A stretch of DNA of 64,000 nt. Origin: Nitrososphaeria archaeon (GTDB lineage Archaea; Thermoproteota; Nitrososphaeria; Nitrososphaerales; JANXEG01). The position numbers were made by a program, and so were the translations under genes. Below are positions 17,542-27,524 of this stretch, in pieces; positions within the stretch are counted from its first letter, which is position 1; every line of letters starts with the position of its first letter. Below the pieces are notes generated by a model. The model worked only from the letters and a program-made list of their open reading frames with translations, was not told where the DNA came from and did not search any database. The DNA lies in assembly GCA_029775915.1 (NCBI GenBank), contig JARVKA010000002.1, forward strand, positions 1 through 64,000, in the 5' to 3' direction.

Positions 17542-18328
17542 GAGCTACCCCCAACAACGTGCCAAAAGATGATGCTCCACTTTCAGTAACGACTATTAAA
17601 TTCTTTTCACGTGAAATCTCAGTCCAAGTTTGTAACTCTCTTAACCTCATAGCTAATGGGTTTTGTGAGTAAAAAGTTGCTGCCTCAGCCATTTTCTCCG
17701 CAGCTAAACGCTCACCTTCAGCCATTATAATTCTACTCCTTTTCTCTCTTTCAGCCTCAGCTTGCTTAGCTATAGCTCTTTGCATCTCTTCAGGAATTAC
17801 CGCATCCTTAAGCGCTACCGCAGTAACTTTAACACCCCAAGCCTCTGTAACTTCATCCAATATCGCTTGAATCCTTTTATTCAACTCATCACGTTTGGAG
17901 AGTAAATCATCAAACTCAACTTGACCTATTACATCTCTTAAAGTGGTTTGAGATAATAAACTTGCAGCTGTGATATAATCCATAACTTTTACTACTGCGC
18001 TAATTGGATCTGCAACTCTAAAGTACACTACTGCATCAACATCTACAGAAACGTTATCTCGAGTGATAATCCTTTGTTTAGGAACATCCATTGTTATCAA
18101 TCTAAGATCTACAACTCTTACTCTATCGATAAATGGTATCACAAATGTTAAACCTGGACCTTTAGCTCCTACCAATCTTCCCAATCTGAAAACCACAATT
18201 CTCTCATACTCTTTAATTATTTTAATCGACATTGGTAATATGATAAAGAAAATTATGAAAATGAGAAATGCGAGTGGTAATACAGTACCCAATTGTAGCG
18301 TTAATCTTGATAAAATCGCTTCAAACAT
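17507..18328 (-). CDS. Stomatin/prohibitin-like SPFH protein
   Basis: The 273-residue protein has one N-terminal membrane helix (residues 13-35) and an SPFH domain: EYERIVVFRLGRLVGAKGPG, VDLRLITMDVPKQRIITRDNV, TLRDVIGQVEFDDLLSKRDEL. A charged coiled coil (AIAKQAEAEREKRSRIIMAEGE) and a C-terminal hydrophobic stretch follow. It is the usual partner and likely substrate of the overlapping NfeD protease. It probably organises membrane microdomains. Confidence 0.92.
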   Translation of the reverse strand: MFEAILSRLTLQLGTVLPLAFLIFIIFFIILPMSIKIIKEYERIVVFRLGRLVGAKGPGLTFVIPFIDRVRVVDLRLITMDVPKQRIITRDNVSVDVDAVVYFRVADPISAVVKVMDYITAASLLSQTTLRDVIGQVEFDDLLSKRDELNKRIQAILDEVTEAWGVKVTAVALKDAVIPEEMQRAIAKQAEAEREKRSRIIMAEGERLAAEKMAEAATFYSQNPLAMRLRELQTWTEISREKNLIVVTESGASSFGTLLGVAREISQQKTQAK

Positions 18329-18387
18329 ATTATGTATAAGTGATAACTACCTTATATACACTTTGCAATAATAAATTCATTAATCTT

Positions 18388-19539
18388 CTACATTAAAGCT
18401 TTAGCTAATTTCACAGCTAAAATTGGATGCTTTAATAATTTGAATGTAACGTTAGTAAGATTTAATCCATTAGCTAAATCTAGTATATCTTGAGCATTAA
18501 GAATTTCTTGGAGCATATTTAACTCATTATCACTCAACTTCTCAAAAGCTCTCATAGCCTTTAAGCTCTTTTTTATTCTTGCACCCCAAGGCTCTTCATA
18601 TTTACTATTAAATTCCATCAATCTTTTTTGAGAAGTATCTCCTTCAGCTATAGCTTTAGCCGCTACTTCACCAGCTATTAGCCCTGCAGCGATTGATGAA
18701 TGAATACCAGCACCTGTAAAAGGAATAACATGTCCAGCCGCATCACCTATAAGTATTGCACCATCTACTACATTTTGCTTAATCATCCCACCTATAGGTA
18801 CAAGCGCGCCTCTATAATCTATAATTTGTGCATTTTTAAACTCCTTTTCAAACATCTTCACAAACTTATCCAAATAAACTTTAGCCGTACCTTTCCTTAC
18901 ACCTATACCAACTCCAGCAATTCGGTCATCTTTAGGAAAGATCCAAGCGTAACCACCAGGTGCGATTTCATTACCCAAATAAAATCTTACAGAATTTGGA
19001 TACTCTAAATCACAATTTACCATTACGTATTGAATTGTGGGTATAGGCTCGGACTTCTCTGTAATATTGAGACTTTTTGCAACTGTAGAATTGTATCCAT
19101 CAGCTCCGATCACAACTTTGGATAAATATTCCCCATGGGTAGTTTTAACCAACATCATAGAGTTTTTTCTAATTACTTGTTGAACCTCCTCTCTAACATG
19201 TATTTGAGCGCCAGCTTCAGCAGCTTGTTCAGCGATGTATTGAATAAATAATGATTTATTTATCGCAAAACCAACCTCCTTAATCTCAATAAACTTCATA
19301 TTCGGAGCAAATACCAATGCATTCACTTTACGGAGAACAATACTCGGCTTTGGAGGCACATTCGCAGTAATAAATGTATTTTGACTCGTTGCTTCACCAC
19401 AAGGCTTATTCGCCATAATTGTAGAGCATTTTTCAATTAGTAAAGTGTGTGCACCATGCTTTGCAGCGCTCTTTGCTGCCGATACTCCAGCTGGCCCACC
19501 ACCCACTACAATAACATCATAATAATTCATTTTACTCAA
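18388..19539 (-). CDS. Geranylgeranyl reductase family flavoprotein
   Basis: The 383-residue protein begins YYDVIVVGGGPAGVSAAKSAAK (FAD dinucleotide fold), then EKCSTIMANKPCGEATSQN, a middle VIGADGYNSTVAK and a second FAD motif GAILIGDAAGHVIPFTGAGIH. This is the archaeal digeranylgeranylglycerophospholipid reductase type, which saturates isoprenoid chains of membrane lipids. Genomes often carry several paralogues, so the substrate (lipid, quinone or another isoprenoid) is not certain. Confidence 0.88.
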   Translation of the reverse strand: MSKMNYYDVIVVGGGPAGVSAAKSAAKHGAHTLLIEKCSTIMANKPCGEATSQNTFITANVPPKPSIVLRKVNALVFAPNMKFIEIKEVGFAINKSLFIQYIAEQAAEAGAQIHVREEVQQVIRKNSMMLVKTTHGEYLSKVVIGADGYNSTVAKSLNITEKSEPIPTIQYVMVNCDLEYPNSVRFYLGNEIAPGGYAWIFPKDDRIAGVGIGVRKGTAKVYLDKFVKMFEKEFKNAQIIDYRGALVPIGGMIKQNVVDGAILIGDAAGHVIPFTGAGIHSSIAAGLIAGEVAAKAIAEGDTSQKRLMEFNSKYEEPWGARIKKSLKAMRAFEKLSDNELNMLQEILNAQDILDLANGLNLTNVTFKLLKHPILAVKLAKALM

Positions 19540-19646
19540 TGATTCACATAGCTACCAATCATATATTAATATCGGTATTTTAATAATCAAAGATGAGAAA
19601 GAGCGATTTTGAATTAAGTGAATAATCGAAAATTAATTCTCATAAA

Positions 19647-19883
19647 TTATGGAAAGATTCTTTTTGAAAGATTACCATACTTATCAAGAAGTTTACACTC
19701 AATCAACTTCAATTTAGCATTATCAACCACTAAATAACAAGACTTATTCACATCTAAACCCTTTGGGGGTTTGCCTTTAAATGTAGCGTATCTAACCCTT
19801 CCAGCATAATTTAATACTATACGTGTGATATCATTGATCGAATCTCTATCGATCTTTATAATGTAACCACGAATCTTTTTCAT
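19647..19883 (-). CDS. Hypothetical 78-residue basic protein downstream of dnaK
   Basis: A lysine-rich small protein starting MKKIRGYIIKIDRDSIND, with alternating hydrophobic strands (ITRIVLNYAGRVRYATF, SCYLVVDNAKLKLIECKLL). The pattern suggests a small beta-barrel such as an OB or SH3-like fold, but I do not recognise a family. It lies 48 bases beyond the dnaK stop on the same strand, where many organisms have dnaJ. Whether it belongs to the chaperone operon is open. Confidence 0.6.
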   Translation of the reverse strand: MKKIRGYIIKIDRDSINDITRIVLNYAGRVRYATFKGKPPKGLDVNKSCYLVVDNAKLKLIECKLLDKYGNLSKRIFP

Positions 19884-19931
19884 AAGAACAAATGCATCAA
19901 GTATAGAAATTGAGGGATGATCGTTTAATAA

Positions 19932-21794
19932 CTACTTTTTCTCTTCATCCACCACTTTATAATCTGCATCCATAACCTTTTCTTTTGATGCAGATCCTGT
20001 CTCAGTCTTGGTACTCTCCCTTCGAGTTGTTTGTTGATACACAGTAGCACCTATTTCTTGAAGGATTTTAGCAAGATTTTCAGTAGCGGCTTTGATCTTT
20101 TCCACATCCTTGCCCGATAAAGCTGCTCTAACTTCAGCTGCTGCTTTATCAATCCTCTCCACTTGCTCCTTCGTAAGCTTATCCTTCAAATCACTCTTAG
20201 TTTTTTCAGCAGTGTATAAGACTGAATCGGCATTATTACGAGCTTCAGCCTCTTCCCTCTTCTTTTTATCCAATTCTGCATATTGCTCAGCTTCTCTAAT
20301 CATACGCTCCTTCTCCTCTTTAGATAGCTTCGTTGAACCCGTTATTGTGATCGAAGCTTCTTTTCCAGTAGCTAAATCTTTCGCTGTGACATGCAAAATA
20401 CCATTCGCATCTATATCGAATGTTACTTCTATTTGAGGTACTCCTCTTGGTGCTGGTGGGATTCCAGTTAAATGGAACATACCGAGTGAAATATTATCAG
20501 CAGCCATAGCTCGCTCACCTTGGAGAACATGGATAGTTACGCTTGTTTGAAAATCAGCAGCTGTCGTAAAGATTTGACTCCTCCTTATTGGTATTGGGGT
20601 GTTGCGCTCAATGATCTTTGTAAAGATGCCACCAAGCGTTTCAACACCGAGGGATAAGGGAGTAACATCAACAAGCAATATATCCTTAATCTCTCCCGCA
20701 AGTACAGCGCCTTGTATAGCTGCCCCAATAGCTACAGCTTCCATGGGATCTACTCCCCTCTCTACAGGTTTGCCCATGAGTTCCTCAATAAACCTTCTAA
20801 CGAGAGGCATTCTCGTTTGCCCTCCAATGAGTATAATTTTATCTATATCTTTAGGTTCAAGCTTCGCATCAGCAAGTACCCTTCTAATAGGCGCCTCAAC
20901 CCTTTTTACAATGGGATAAGCCAATTCTTCAAGCTTCGCTCTTGTAAGGGTCATGTGTAAATGCTTTGGCCCACTCGCATCAGTAGCTATGAATGGTAAG
21001 TCTATGGTCGTTGTTAACAAATTGGAAAGCTCGATCTTAGCCTTCTCTGCTGCTTCTTTTAATCTAACCATAGCCATTTTATCTTTTCTGAGATCGATAC
21101 CGGTTTGCTTCTTAAACTCTTCGACTAAGTAATCCACTATCGCATTATCTATATCGGCACCACCAGTTTGAGTATCACCACTCGTAGCAAGTACTTGAAA
21201 GACCCCTTGACCAAAATCCATTATGGTTACATCATGTGTACCTCCTCCAAAGCTAAAGACCATAATCTTCATCGCTTTATCGAGTTTATCTAGCCCATAG
21301 GCTAAGCAAGCGGCTGTGGGCTCATTTATAATTCTAACAACTTCTAAGCCAGCAATCTCTCCAGCATCCTTTGTTGCTTGCCTTTGATTATCATTGAAGT
21401 GAGCAGGGACTGTGATAACAGCCTTCTTTATTGGATAACCAAGGAATGCTTCAGCATCTCTCTTAATCTTTTGCAATATAAATGCTGAGATTTGTTCAGG
21501 TGTGTATTCTTTTCCACGTATTCTTACTTTATAATCTGTACCCATCTTTCTTTTAATCTCAAAAATCGTTCCATCAGGGTTAACGGTCGCTTGCCTTTTA
21601 GCAGGCTCACCTACAAGTAACTCTCCATCCGGTGTGAATGCAACTACGGATGGGAACATCTTTCCAGCTATCGTTGGGCCTTCAGCACTTGGAATAACAA
21701 TAGGCCTTCCACCTTCTATTATAGCCGCTGCTGAATTCGTAGTTCCTAAATCAATACCGATGATTTTTTCAACGTTACCTTTAGACGAGCTCAT
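19932..21794 (-). CDS. dnaK: Hsp70 chaperone DnaK
   Basis: The 620-residue protein has the Hsp70 ATPase domain ([50 protein letters not shown]), the linker [14 protein letters not shown] and a full substrate-binding domain and lid. One motif is altered: the usual DLGGGTFDV is [10 protein letters not shown], so the first aspartate of the phosphate-2 loop is serine and Phe is His. The C-terminus ends [12 protein letters not shown], like bacterial DnaK. DnaK is patchily distributed in archaea and was gained from bacteria. It follows grpE by 10 bases; no dnaJ is in the run. Confidence 0.95.
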   Translation of the reverse strand: MSSSKGNVEKIIGIDLGTTNSAAAIIEGGRPIVIPSAEGPTIAGKMFPSVVAFTPDGELLVGEPAKRQATVNPDGTIFEIKRKMGTDYKVRIRGKEYTPEQISAFILQKIKRDAEAFLGYPIKKAVITVPAHFNDNQRQATKDAGEIAGLEVVRIINEPTAACLAYGLDKLDKAMKIMVFSFGGGTHDVTIMDFGQGVFQVLATSGDTQTGGADIDNAIVDYLVEEFKKQTGIDLRKDKMAMVRLKEAAEKAKIELSNLLTTTIDLPFIATDASGPKHLHMTLTRAKLEELAYPIVKRVEAPIRRVLADAKLEPKDIDKIILIGGQTRMPLVRRFIEELMGKPVERGVDPMEAVAIGAAIQGAVLAGEIKDILLVDVTPLSLGVETLGGIFTKIIERNTPIPIRRSQIFTTAADFQTSVTIHVLQGERAMAADNISLGMFHLTGIPPAPRGVPQIEVTFDIDANGILHVTAKDLATGKEASITITGSTKLSKEEKERMIREAEQYAELDKKKREEAEARNNADSVLYTAEKTKSDLKDKLTKEQVERIDKAAAEVRAALSGKDVEKIKAATENLAKILQEIGATVYQQTTRRESTKTETGSASKEKVMDADYKVVDEEKK

Positions 21795-21804
21795 AAAATC
21801 ACCT

Positions 21805-22383
21805 TTATTTCGCAGGAGGCTTTGCAGTAACTTTTACCAAACTCGGTCTAATAACCTTTCCTTTAAATGTGAATCCCTTTCGAATCTCCTCAATTATTGT
21901 ACCCTCCTCGTATTTTTCATTTATAACAACCTCCGCAGATTCATGTTTATTGGGATCGAACTTATTACCCAAAGCTTCAATCTTCGCTAAACCTTGACTT
22001 TCAAGTAATAAATATAAATTCTTGAGAACCATTTCCAAACCTTTCAAAATCGCTTCTTTATCACTACTCTCTCTTGCAGCTTTTAATGCTAGTTCTAATT
22101 CATCAACTACATTTAATAAACTTCTTACAAGAGATTCATTACTCATTTGCTTTGCTTCTGCTATCTCCTTCTCAACTCTTCTACGATAATTCTCGAAATC
22201 GGCTTGTAGATATTGTAATTGCCTGAAGTAATCATTAGCTCTTTGCCTCTCTTTATCAAGCTCTTTTTGCAATTGATCCAAACTTATTTCCTCCTTTTTA
22301 GAAGGTTCCATAGGTTGTTCATTCTTGCTTGAAGGGTTTATAACATTTTTACTCTCCATATTTGGGAGCATAAAAAACACCAT
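21805..22383 (-). CDS. grpE: GrpE nucleotide exchange factor
   Basis: The 192-residue protein has a long coiled coil ([39 protein letters not shown], residues about 35-75), the four-helix part with [12 protein letters not shown], and the C-terminal beta wing ([25 protein letters not shown]). ATG codons at residues 5 and 9 are alternative starts. It exchanges ADP on DnaK. It sits between the thermosome gene (48 bases upstream) and dnaK (10 bases downstream). Confidence 0.93.
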   Translation of the reverse strand: MVFFMLPNMESKNVINPSSKNEQPMEPSKKEEISLDQLQKELDKERQRANDYFRQLQYLQADFENYRRRVEKEIAEAKQMSNESLVRSLLNVVDELELALKAARESSDKEAILKGLEMVLKNLYLLLESQGLAKIEALGNKFDPNKHESAEVVINEKYEEGTIIEEIRKGFTFKGKVIRPSLVKVTAKPPAK

Positions 22384-22431
22384 AAAAATTATTAAATAAA
22401 AAATAAAAAAATATGGGGATAGCCTTAAAAA

Positions 22432-24087
22432 TTAATACTCGCTGGTGGTTTCTTCTCCAGTTTTAGGAGGTTTCGTTGATTCCTTCATTCTCCCTGCAGC
22501 TATCACATCATCTATGCGCAATATCATGCTTGCAGCTTCTGTTGCTGATTTTATTATTTGCTCTTTAACAGCCAATGGTTCGAATATATTCTTCTCGTAA
22601 ATATCTGCTACTCCGCCATCCATCGCACTAATGCCATACCAAATCTTCCCTTCTCCATGCTTAGCTCTAAGCTCTACCATTGTATCAATCGGATCAAGAC
22701 CAGCATTTTCAGCAAGAGTTAATGGTATCGTTTCGAGTGCTTCTGCAAACTTTTGAGCTGCTAATTGCTCCCTACCTGATAATTTGGTAGACCATTCCCT
22801 TAATTCATGAGCCACTTGTGCTTCAGGCGCACCTCCACCAGCCACTATAGCTGGTTTTTCCATTACATCTTTTACTACCATTAATGCATCATGCATGGAT
22901 CTCTCAGCCTCATCCACAACCCTTTGTGACCCTCCTCTAATGAGTATGGTTACAGCTTTTGGATTCTTGCATCCCTCTACAAATACCCATTTATCCTCCT
23001 CAATCTTTCTCTCTTCAACGAGGTCTGCATAACCAAGATCCTTTTCTGATAAATCATCAATATTTGTGACAACCCTACCACCAGTAGCTTTTGCTAATTT
23101 TGTCATATCACTCTCTTTCACTCTTCTCACAGCTAAAATACCTGCTTTAGCTAAGTAATGTTGAGCGATATCATCTATACCTTTTTGGCATATAACTACA
23201 TTCGCACCAGCAGCTTTGATCTTATCAACCATGTCTTTAAGCATAGCAGCCTCTTCATCAAGAAAGCTCTTCATCAATGTTGGATCATTAATTCTTATCT
23301 CTGCACTCATCTCAGTCTTCTCTATTTCAATTGGGCAATTTAATAAAGCGATCTTGGCATTTTCTACCCTCTTTGGCATGCCTGCATGAACCACTTCTTT
23401 ATCCAAAGCTATACCATTGATAAGCTTAGTATCTAAAAGAGAGCCTCCAGGTTTCTTCTCAACCTTTACATTATCAATATCTACTTTATACCCTGTTGGT
23501 GTTTTTTCGGCTACTTGCAATAAAGCATTTACAACCATTTCCGCCAATTGCTCAGATTCTTCTGACACTAATTTCGTGAGCATACTAGTCCTAGCTATTT
23601 TTAATAACCACTCTCTATCATCTGGTGAGATTTTTATAGCGATATTATTGAGGATTGATAAGGCCTTATCAGCTGCAGTTCTATAACCATCTACAATTAT
23701 TGTAGGATGTACATCTTTAGCTAATAACTCTTCAGCCTTCTCAAGTAACGCACCAGCTAATACCACAGCTGATGTTGTACCATCACCCACTTCATTATCT
23801 GTAGCTTTTGCTACTTCTACTAACATTTTTGCAGCTGGATGTTGTACATCAATCTCTTTCAATATCGTTGCACCATCATTGGTTATAGTTACATCACCGA
23901 GTGTATCAACGAGCATTTTATCCATACCTCTTGGACCCAATGATTTGCGAACAATTTCAGCTATTAATTTAGCTGCAGTAATATTATTCCTTTGAGCCTC
24001 TCTTCCTCTCGTTTGGCTACTTCCTTCCTTTAATATCAATATAGGTTGACCGGTTGAGGTAATTGCAGGAATAGCAGTTGCAGACAT
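22432..24087 (-). CDS. Thermosome (group II chaperonin) subunit
   Basis: The 551-residue subunit has all group II ATPase motifs: [46 protein letters not shown] and a C-terminal [13 protein letters not shown] with [14 protein letters not shown]. The C-terminal tail ends TTSEY without the Gly-Gly-Met repeat seen in many subunits. The promoter has a TATA-like GTTTATATAG, and GGAGGAG precedes the start. Only one subunit gene is visible here; paralogues could lie elsewhere. Confidence 0.96.
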   Translation of the reverse strand: MSATAIPAITSTGQPILILKEGSSQTRGREAQRNNITAAKLIAEIVRKSLGPRGMDKMLVDTLGDVTITNDGATILKEIDVQHPAAKMLVEVAKATDNEVGDGTTSAVVLAGALLEKAEELLAKDVHPTIIVDGYRTAADKALSILNNIAIKISPDDREWLLKIARTSMLTKLVSEESEQLAEMVVNALLQVAEKTPTGYKVDIDNVKVEKKPGGSLLDTKLINGIALDKEVVHAGMPKRVENAKIALLNCPIEIEKTEMSAEIRINDPTLMKSFLDEEAAMLKDMVDKIKAAGANVVICQKGIDDIAQHYLAKAGILAVRRVKESDMTKLAKATGGRVVTNIDDLSEKDLGYADLVEERKIEEDKWVFVEGCKNPKAVTILIRGGSQRVVDEAERSMHDALMVVKDVMEKPAIVAGGGAPEAQVAHELREWSTKLSGREQLAAQKFAEALETIPLTLAENAGLDPIDTMVELRAKHGEGKIWYGISAMDGGVADIYEKNIFEPLAVKEQIIKSATEAASMILRIDDVIAAGRMKESTKPPKTGEETTSEY

Positions 24088-24163
24088 AATGTATCTACTC
24101 CTCCGGTATATAACCTAAAGTAGTAAACTATATAAACATTACCCTCTTAATAATTTTAGGTGA
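24088..24163. promoter_or_regulatory. Bidirectional promoter thermosome / HTH regulator
   Basis: The 76-base spacer contains ACTATATAAAC at 24128-24138, a TATA box readable on both strands. On the minus strand it lies about 45 bases from the thermosome start, which is preceded by GGAGGAG. On the plus strand it lies about 27 bases from the regulator start at 24164. Shared boxes suggest linked control of heat-shock chaperonin and regulator. Confidence 0.6.
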
Positions 24164-24832
24164 GTGTTGAGCTCCACAAGTGAGCTTGATCGATTATTAA
24201 CAATTGTACAAAATCCAATAAGGCGAGAGATTATTCGAAGATTAAGCCAAGAGCCTAGTTACCCACTTGAGATTTCAGAAGATTTAGGAATATACCAACC
24301 ACTCGTTTCGAAACATCTTAAAGTGATGGAAGAGGCAGAAGTTGTAGAAGCTAAAACTGAGTCGAGTCCTTACGGACCAGATAGAAAGGTGTATTATCTT
24401 GCAAAAGCGGTATCATTAACGGTTGATTTCTCACCAGATCTTTACAATATTCGTATGTCATCATTACAACGCGTCCCATTGCCCAAATCGATAGGTGAAT
24501 TTAAAGATCGTCTCAATCATCTCTCTATGAAGCATCACACTTTAGATCAATATGCAGAATTGATTGCTGAATTGGATAAGAGAATTGCTGAGTTAGAGCG
24601 AGAAAGAGCAGCTTTACTTCATTTAAAAAGTTTAGCTATGCGCGCAGCAAAAGAGAGTATTAAAGGTAAGCAAGTATCTTTTATTGAAAGGATGATCGCT
24701 TACCATATTTTAAATAAAAATGAAAGAACTGTAAGAGAGATTTCAAAAAGTCTTAATGTGAGTGAAGATTTAGTGAAGCGCGTATTAGATCAACTTATGA
24801 AAAAAGCGATTATTCGCCACTTCGATTATTAA
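24164..24832 (+). CDS. ArsR-like winged-helix regulator with coiled coil and second HTH
   Basis: The 222-residue protein starts at GTG 24164 (TTG 24167 is an alternative). Residues 10-80 are an ArsR-type winged helix (NPIRREIIRRLSQ, LEISEDLGIYQPLVSKHLKVMEE). Residues 125-160 form a coiled coil (YAELIAELDKRIAELERERAALL). Residues 175-222 look like a second helix-turn-helix (RTVREISKSLNVSEDLVKRVLDQL). It is divergent from the thermosome gene and may control it. Function inferred from position only. Confidence 0.82.
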   Translation: MLSSTSELDRLLTIVQNPIRREIIRRLSQEPSYPLEISEDLGIYQPLVSKHLKVMEEAEVVEAKTESSPYGPDRKVYYLAKAVSLTVDFSPDLYNIRMSSLQRVPLPKSIGEFKDRLNHLSMKHHTLDQYAELIAELDKRIAELERERAALLHLKSLAMRAAKESIKGKQVSFIERMIAYHILNKNERTVREISKSLNVSEDLVKRVLDQLMKKAIIRHFDY

Positions 24833-24940
24833 AAGCTCATTCCATCATAGAATTAAGGAATGTGAAGTATCGATTAAATACAATCTTTGCTAAAGACTTT
24901 TATCAATGGTGGAAATAAACTTTAAAGGGATATTAAAGGG

Positions 24941-25210
24941 ATGATTCATTTAAGAGTAAGAACTGTTCTTTTCTACTTAATGATAACTTTTTCACTCATA
25001 AGTTTATTAACAGGTATAATTCTATACTTGTGGCCTCACGGACCACGTGCTGGAAGATTATTATTCTTAGGAGTTGATAGATTTACTTGGAGTGAGTGGC
25101 ATACCTATTCTTCATTATTTGCTTTAATAACCATCATAATTCACATAATTATTAATCGAAAACTCGTGAAGTTATATATAAAATGGGCGATAGGAGAGCG
25201 CTTAGATTAA
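24941..25210 (+). CDS. Small DUF4405-like membrane protein, possible cytochrome b
   Basis: The 89-residue protein has two membrane helices, residues 8-30 and 55-72, linked by WPHGPRAGRLLFLGVDRFTWSEWHTYSS. Histidines in SEWHTYSS and IIHIIINRK could bind haem, as in DUF4405 and formate dehydrogenase gamma-like proteins. No partner genes adjoin. Function unknown. Confidence 0.65.
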   Translation: MIHLRVRTVLFYLMITFSLISLLTGIILYLWPHGPRAGRLLFLGVDRFTWSEWHTYSSLFALITIIIHIIINRKLVKLYIKWAIGERLD

Positions 25211-25363
25211 TTAGCATGATTTTGAATTATGAGTAAGTATAATAATCCCAACTTGGTCTTAATAAATTTACAAAATAAAAATAATGAAAATCGTTACCAT
25301 TCGATTTAGCTTTATGTTATTAATCTTCCGAATTTTTTAGTATTTCATAATGGATGGATAGAA

Positions 25364-25672
25364 ATGAAAGTTCTATTAAAAATCAGAGCGGTGGATGTAC
25401 TGTGTTTAAGGAACTTTGCTTTTGGGGATATGAGTAACTGTCAACTCAAATGCCCTTTCTGTTTTACTCGGGAGCAAAAAGTTAATGATTCATTATCAAA
25501 TTTAAGCAAGAGAGATTTATGTGATATTAAAGTCTTAATAAGATTGAGATTTTTCCACAGTGGAATTAATAAACCGATGTTTAAGTTCGTTTATCCAACA
25601 AATAAGAATCGTTTAATGTTCGATCCAAACGCATGGTATGTAAGAATGAATTATATTTTTAGAGACAAATAA
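25364..25672 (+). pseudogene. Radical SAM-like fragment
   Basis: The 102-codon frame contains NCQLKCPFCFTRE, a good CX3CX2C radical SAM cluster motif with the usual aromatic residue. The rest does not extend into a TIM-barrel domain; only scattered hydrophobic segments follow and the frame ends 70 codons later. A full radical SAM enzyme needs over 200 residues, so this is probably a decayed gene. It lies in a 900-base stretch with no intact gene. Confidence 0.5.
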
Positions 25673-26184
25673 AAATTTGTGGTAGAAAGGATAAAACTGG
25701 CGCTGACGGCTGCTAGGAATGGGTAAGCGGTATCAGAGGATAATAGAATACTTAAAGAGCGAAAATCTTCTAATTGAAGACCGATTTAAATCTCCATTAC
25801 TAAAAAGTTTCGTGAAAAACATATTACTACGAAAGAGGAGATAATATTTATCAACATGTATCCGTAAAATAATGAATACTTTAAGACGGGGATAATTACC
25901 GATTTTAAAACCTTTCCATTTTAATTTCATTGATTTCGTATAAAACCACTCATTTTTGGTGTCTATACTTTTGTTATAAGTGAAAAATTATTGTTTCATT
26001 TTGTTATTTTCGGAAAAGGAATTTTGGAAATTTGGCTTCTCTTTTCATTAAATATAACTAAATTATAGAACTACGATTATTTAGATATAATGTCTAAGAA
26101 TTTCTCTAATCAATAATTGATTCTTTATAACCTACTTTTTACATTATAGAGAACCTCTTCGAAGATTAAGGTTAATTTATTTAG
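25673..26184. other. Gene-free decayed stretch
   Basis: Short open frames on both strands are interrupted by many stops and match nothing I recognise. The segment after the radical SAM-like fragment probably belongs to the same decayed locus. No repeat, RNA gene or promoter stands out until tRNA-Ser. Confidence 0.5.
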
Positions 26185-26317
26185 CGCCGGGGGTGGGATT
26201 CGAACCCACGAGACCTCGAATGAGGTCACAGGCTTTCTATTATGAACTCAAGGCTTACGCTCCTTATGGAACTGCGCATTATTGTGTATTCTCATAGTCC
26301 ACTCTGCCACCCCGGCA
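26185..26317 (-). tRNA. tRNA-Ser(TGA) with three introns
   Basis: The acceptor GCCGGGG pairs with CCCCGGC, the discriminator is G, the T arm is GTGGG-TTCGAAT-CCCAC and the long class II variable arm is GACCTC-ATTC-GAGGTC. A sound D arm and anticodon arm (CAGGC-CTTGAGA-GCCTG) form only after removing three inserts: 15 nt at 26280-26294 in the D loop, 17 nt at 26255-26271 between positions 29 and 30, and 12 nt at 26235-26246 at the canonical 37/38 site. The spliced length is 89 nt. CCA is not encoded. Confidence 0.88.
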
Positions 26318-26425
26318 TTGTTATTATCTAATTTAATACCGACTAATAATTATTCCTTAACCAAAAAATAATAATAAGCATTTGAGTTACCTATCTATGG
26401 TATGATTTCTTCAACTCCATTAAAT

Positions 26426-26434
26426 TTTTAAATC
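26426..26434 (+). promoter_or_regulatory. TATA-like box before deoxyhypusine synthase
   Basis: TTTTTAAAT is centred about 26 bases before ATG 26456, the spacing expected for a leaderless archaeal transcript. No ribosome site is visible before this ATG. Confidence 0.45.
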
Positions 26435-26455
26435 CATATAAACATAGTTTGTATT

Positions 26456-27520
26456 ATGCATGTCAGTAATGAAACTTTTCAAGGTAAAGAGATTCAATTA
26501 ATGAAAATAAGTGAAAAGATGAGTATTATAGATTTGATTGAAGTCTTTAATAAATCCGGAGCGTATAATGCTGGAAGACTCGCTAAAGGTTGTAAAATTT
26601 ATGAAAAAATGTTAGATAACAATGCAACGATTGGTTTAACTCTCGCTGGTGCACTCACACCTGCTGGCATGGGTAGTGCAATAAGTACTTTAATAGAAAA
26701 GGGTTTGGTTGATTTCATAATTTCTACAGGGGCTAATATTTATCATGATCTTCATTTCGCATTGGGCTTGCCTTTGTATCAAGGCTATCCTGAGGTTAAT
26801 GATGAAAAATTGTTAAGAGAAGAAATCTCGCGCATATATGATGTATTTATATCTCATAATGTAATGAAAGAGACTGATAAATTTCTTAGAGATATTTATC
26901 GATCTAAAAAAATTGATAAGCCTATATCAACTGCTGAGTTGCACAAAATTATTGGTGAAGCTTTATGGGAAAAAGCAAAGTATCCTGAAAGATCCTTCTT
27001 AGCTAATGCAGTTAAGAATGATGTACCTGTTTACACGCCAGCTTTTGGCGACTCATCTATTGGTTTAAATTTGGCTGAAGTAAGCTTAAGGGACAAAAGC
27101 ATACTTATCGATCCAAATTTAGATGTAATTGAAACTACAGCCATAGTCTTTAATAGTGAGAAAAATGGTGCAATAATTTTGGGTGGAGGCGCTCCTAAAA
27201 ACTTTTACTTGCAAACACAACCGATGCTTTCACAAATTTTAGGAAGAACATTAAAAGGGCATGATTATTTTATTCAAATAACAACTGATGTACCTCAATA
27301 TGGTGGTTTATCAGGTGCAACACCTTATGAAGCGGTATCATGGGGAAAAGTAGATCCTGCAAGTTTAGAAAATTGTGTTGTAATACATGCAGATGTAACA
27401 ATAGCTGCACCTATTTTATTCGCATACATTATATCTACAAAAAGAGAAAGAGAGAAGCGCAGATTATATTTAAAGAGGGAAGAATTTATAATGAATCTTA
27501 AAAAATACTTCTTAAAGTGA
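26456..27520 (+). CDS. Deoxyhypusine synthase
   Basis: The 354-residue protein makes deoxyhypusine on translation factor aIF5A from spermidine and NAD. It has TLAGALTPAGMGSAISTLIEKG, ISTGANIYHDLHFALG, the NAD segment VPVYTPAFGDSSIGLN and IILGGGAPKNF. The catalytic lysine is conserved as Lys298 in GATPYEAVSWGKVDP. That motif separates true synthases from homospermidine synthase-like relatives. A later ATG at residue 16 is an alternative start. It leads a tight run with an HD protein, a sugar kinase and a nucleoside hydrolase. Confidence 0.93.
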   Translation: MHVSNETFQGKEIQLMKISEKMSIIDLIEVFNKSGAYNAGRLAKGCKIYEKMLDNNATIGLTLAGALTPAGMGSAISTLIEKGLVDFIISTGANIYHDLHFALGLPLYQGYPEVNDEKLLREEISRIYDVFISHNVMKETDKFLRDIYRSKKIDKPISTAELHKIIGEALWEKAKYPERSFLANAVKNDVPVYTPAFGDSSIGLNLAEVSLRDKSILIDPNLDVIETTAIVFNSEKNGAIILGGGAPKNFYLQTQPMLSQILGRTLKGHDYFIQITTDVPQYGGLSGATPYEAVSWGKVDPASLENCVVIHADVTIAAPILFAYIISTKREREKRRLYLKREEFIMNLKKYFLK

Positions 27521-27524
27521 TTGT

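Noticed and set aside
20092-20960. Several long frames opposite dnaK, including 20092-20436 and 20599-20960.
   Set aside because: They mirror the conserved dnaK coding strand and show serine/leucine-rich shadow composition.
25733-25930. 65-codon minus-strand frame in the decayed zone.
   Set aside because: There is no family resemblance, no ribosome site, and equally open frames occur on the other strand.
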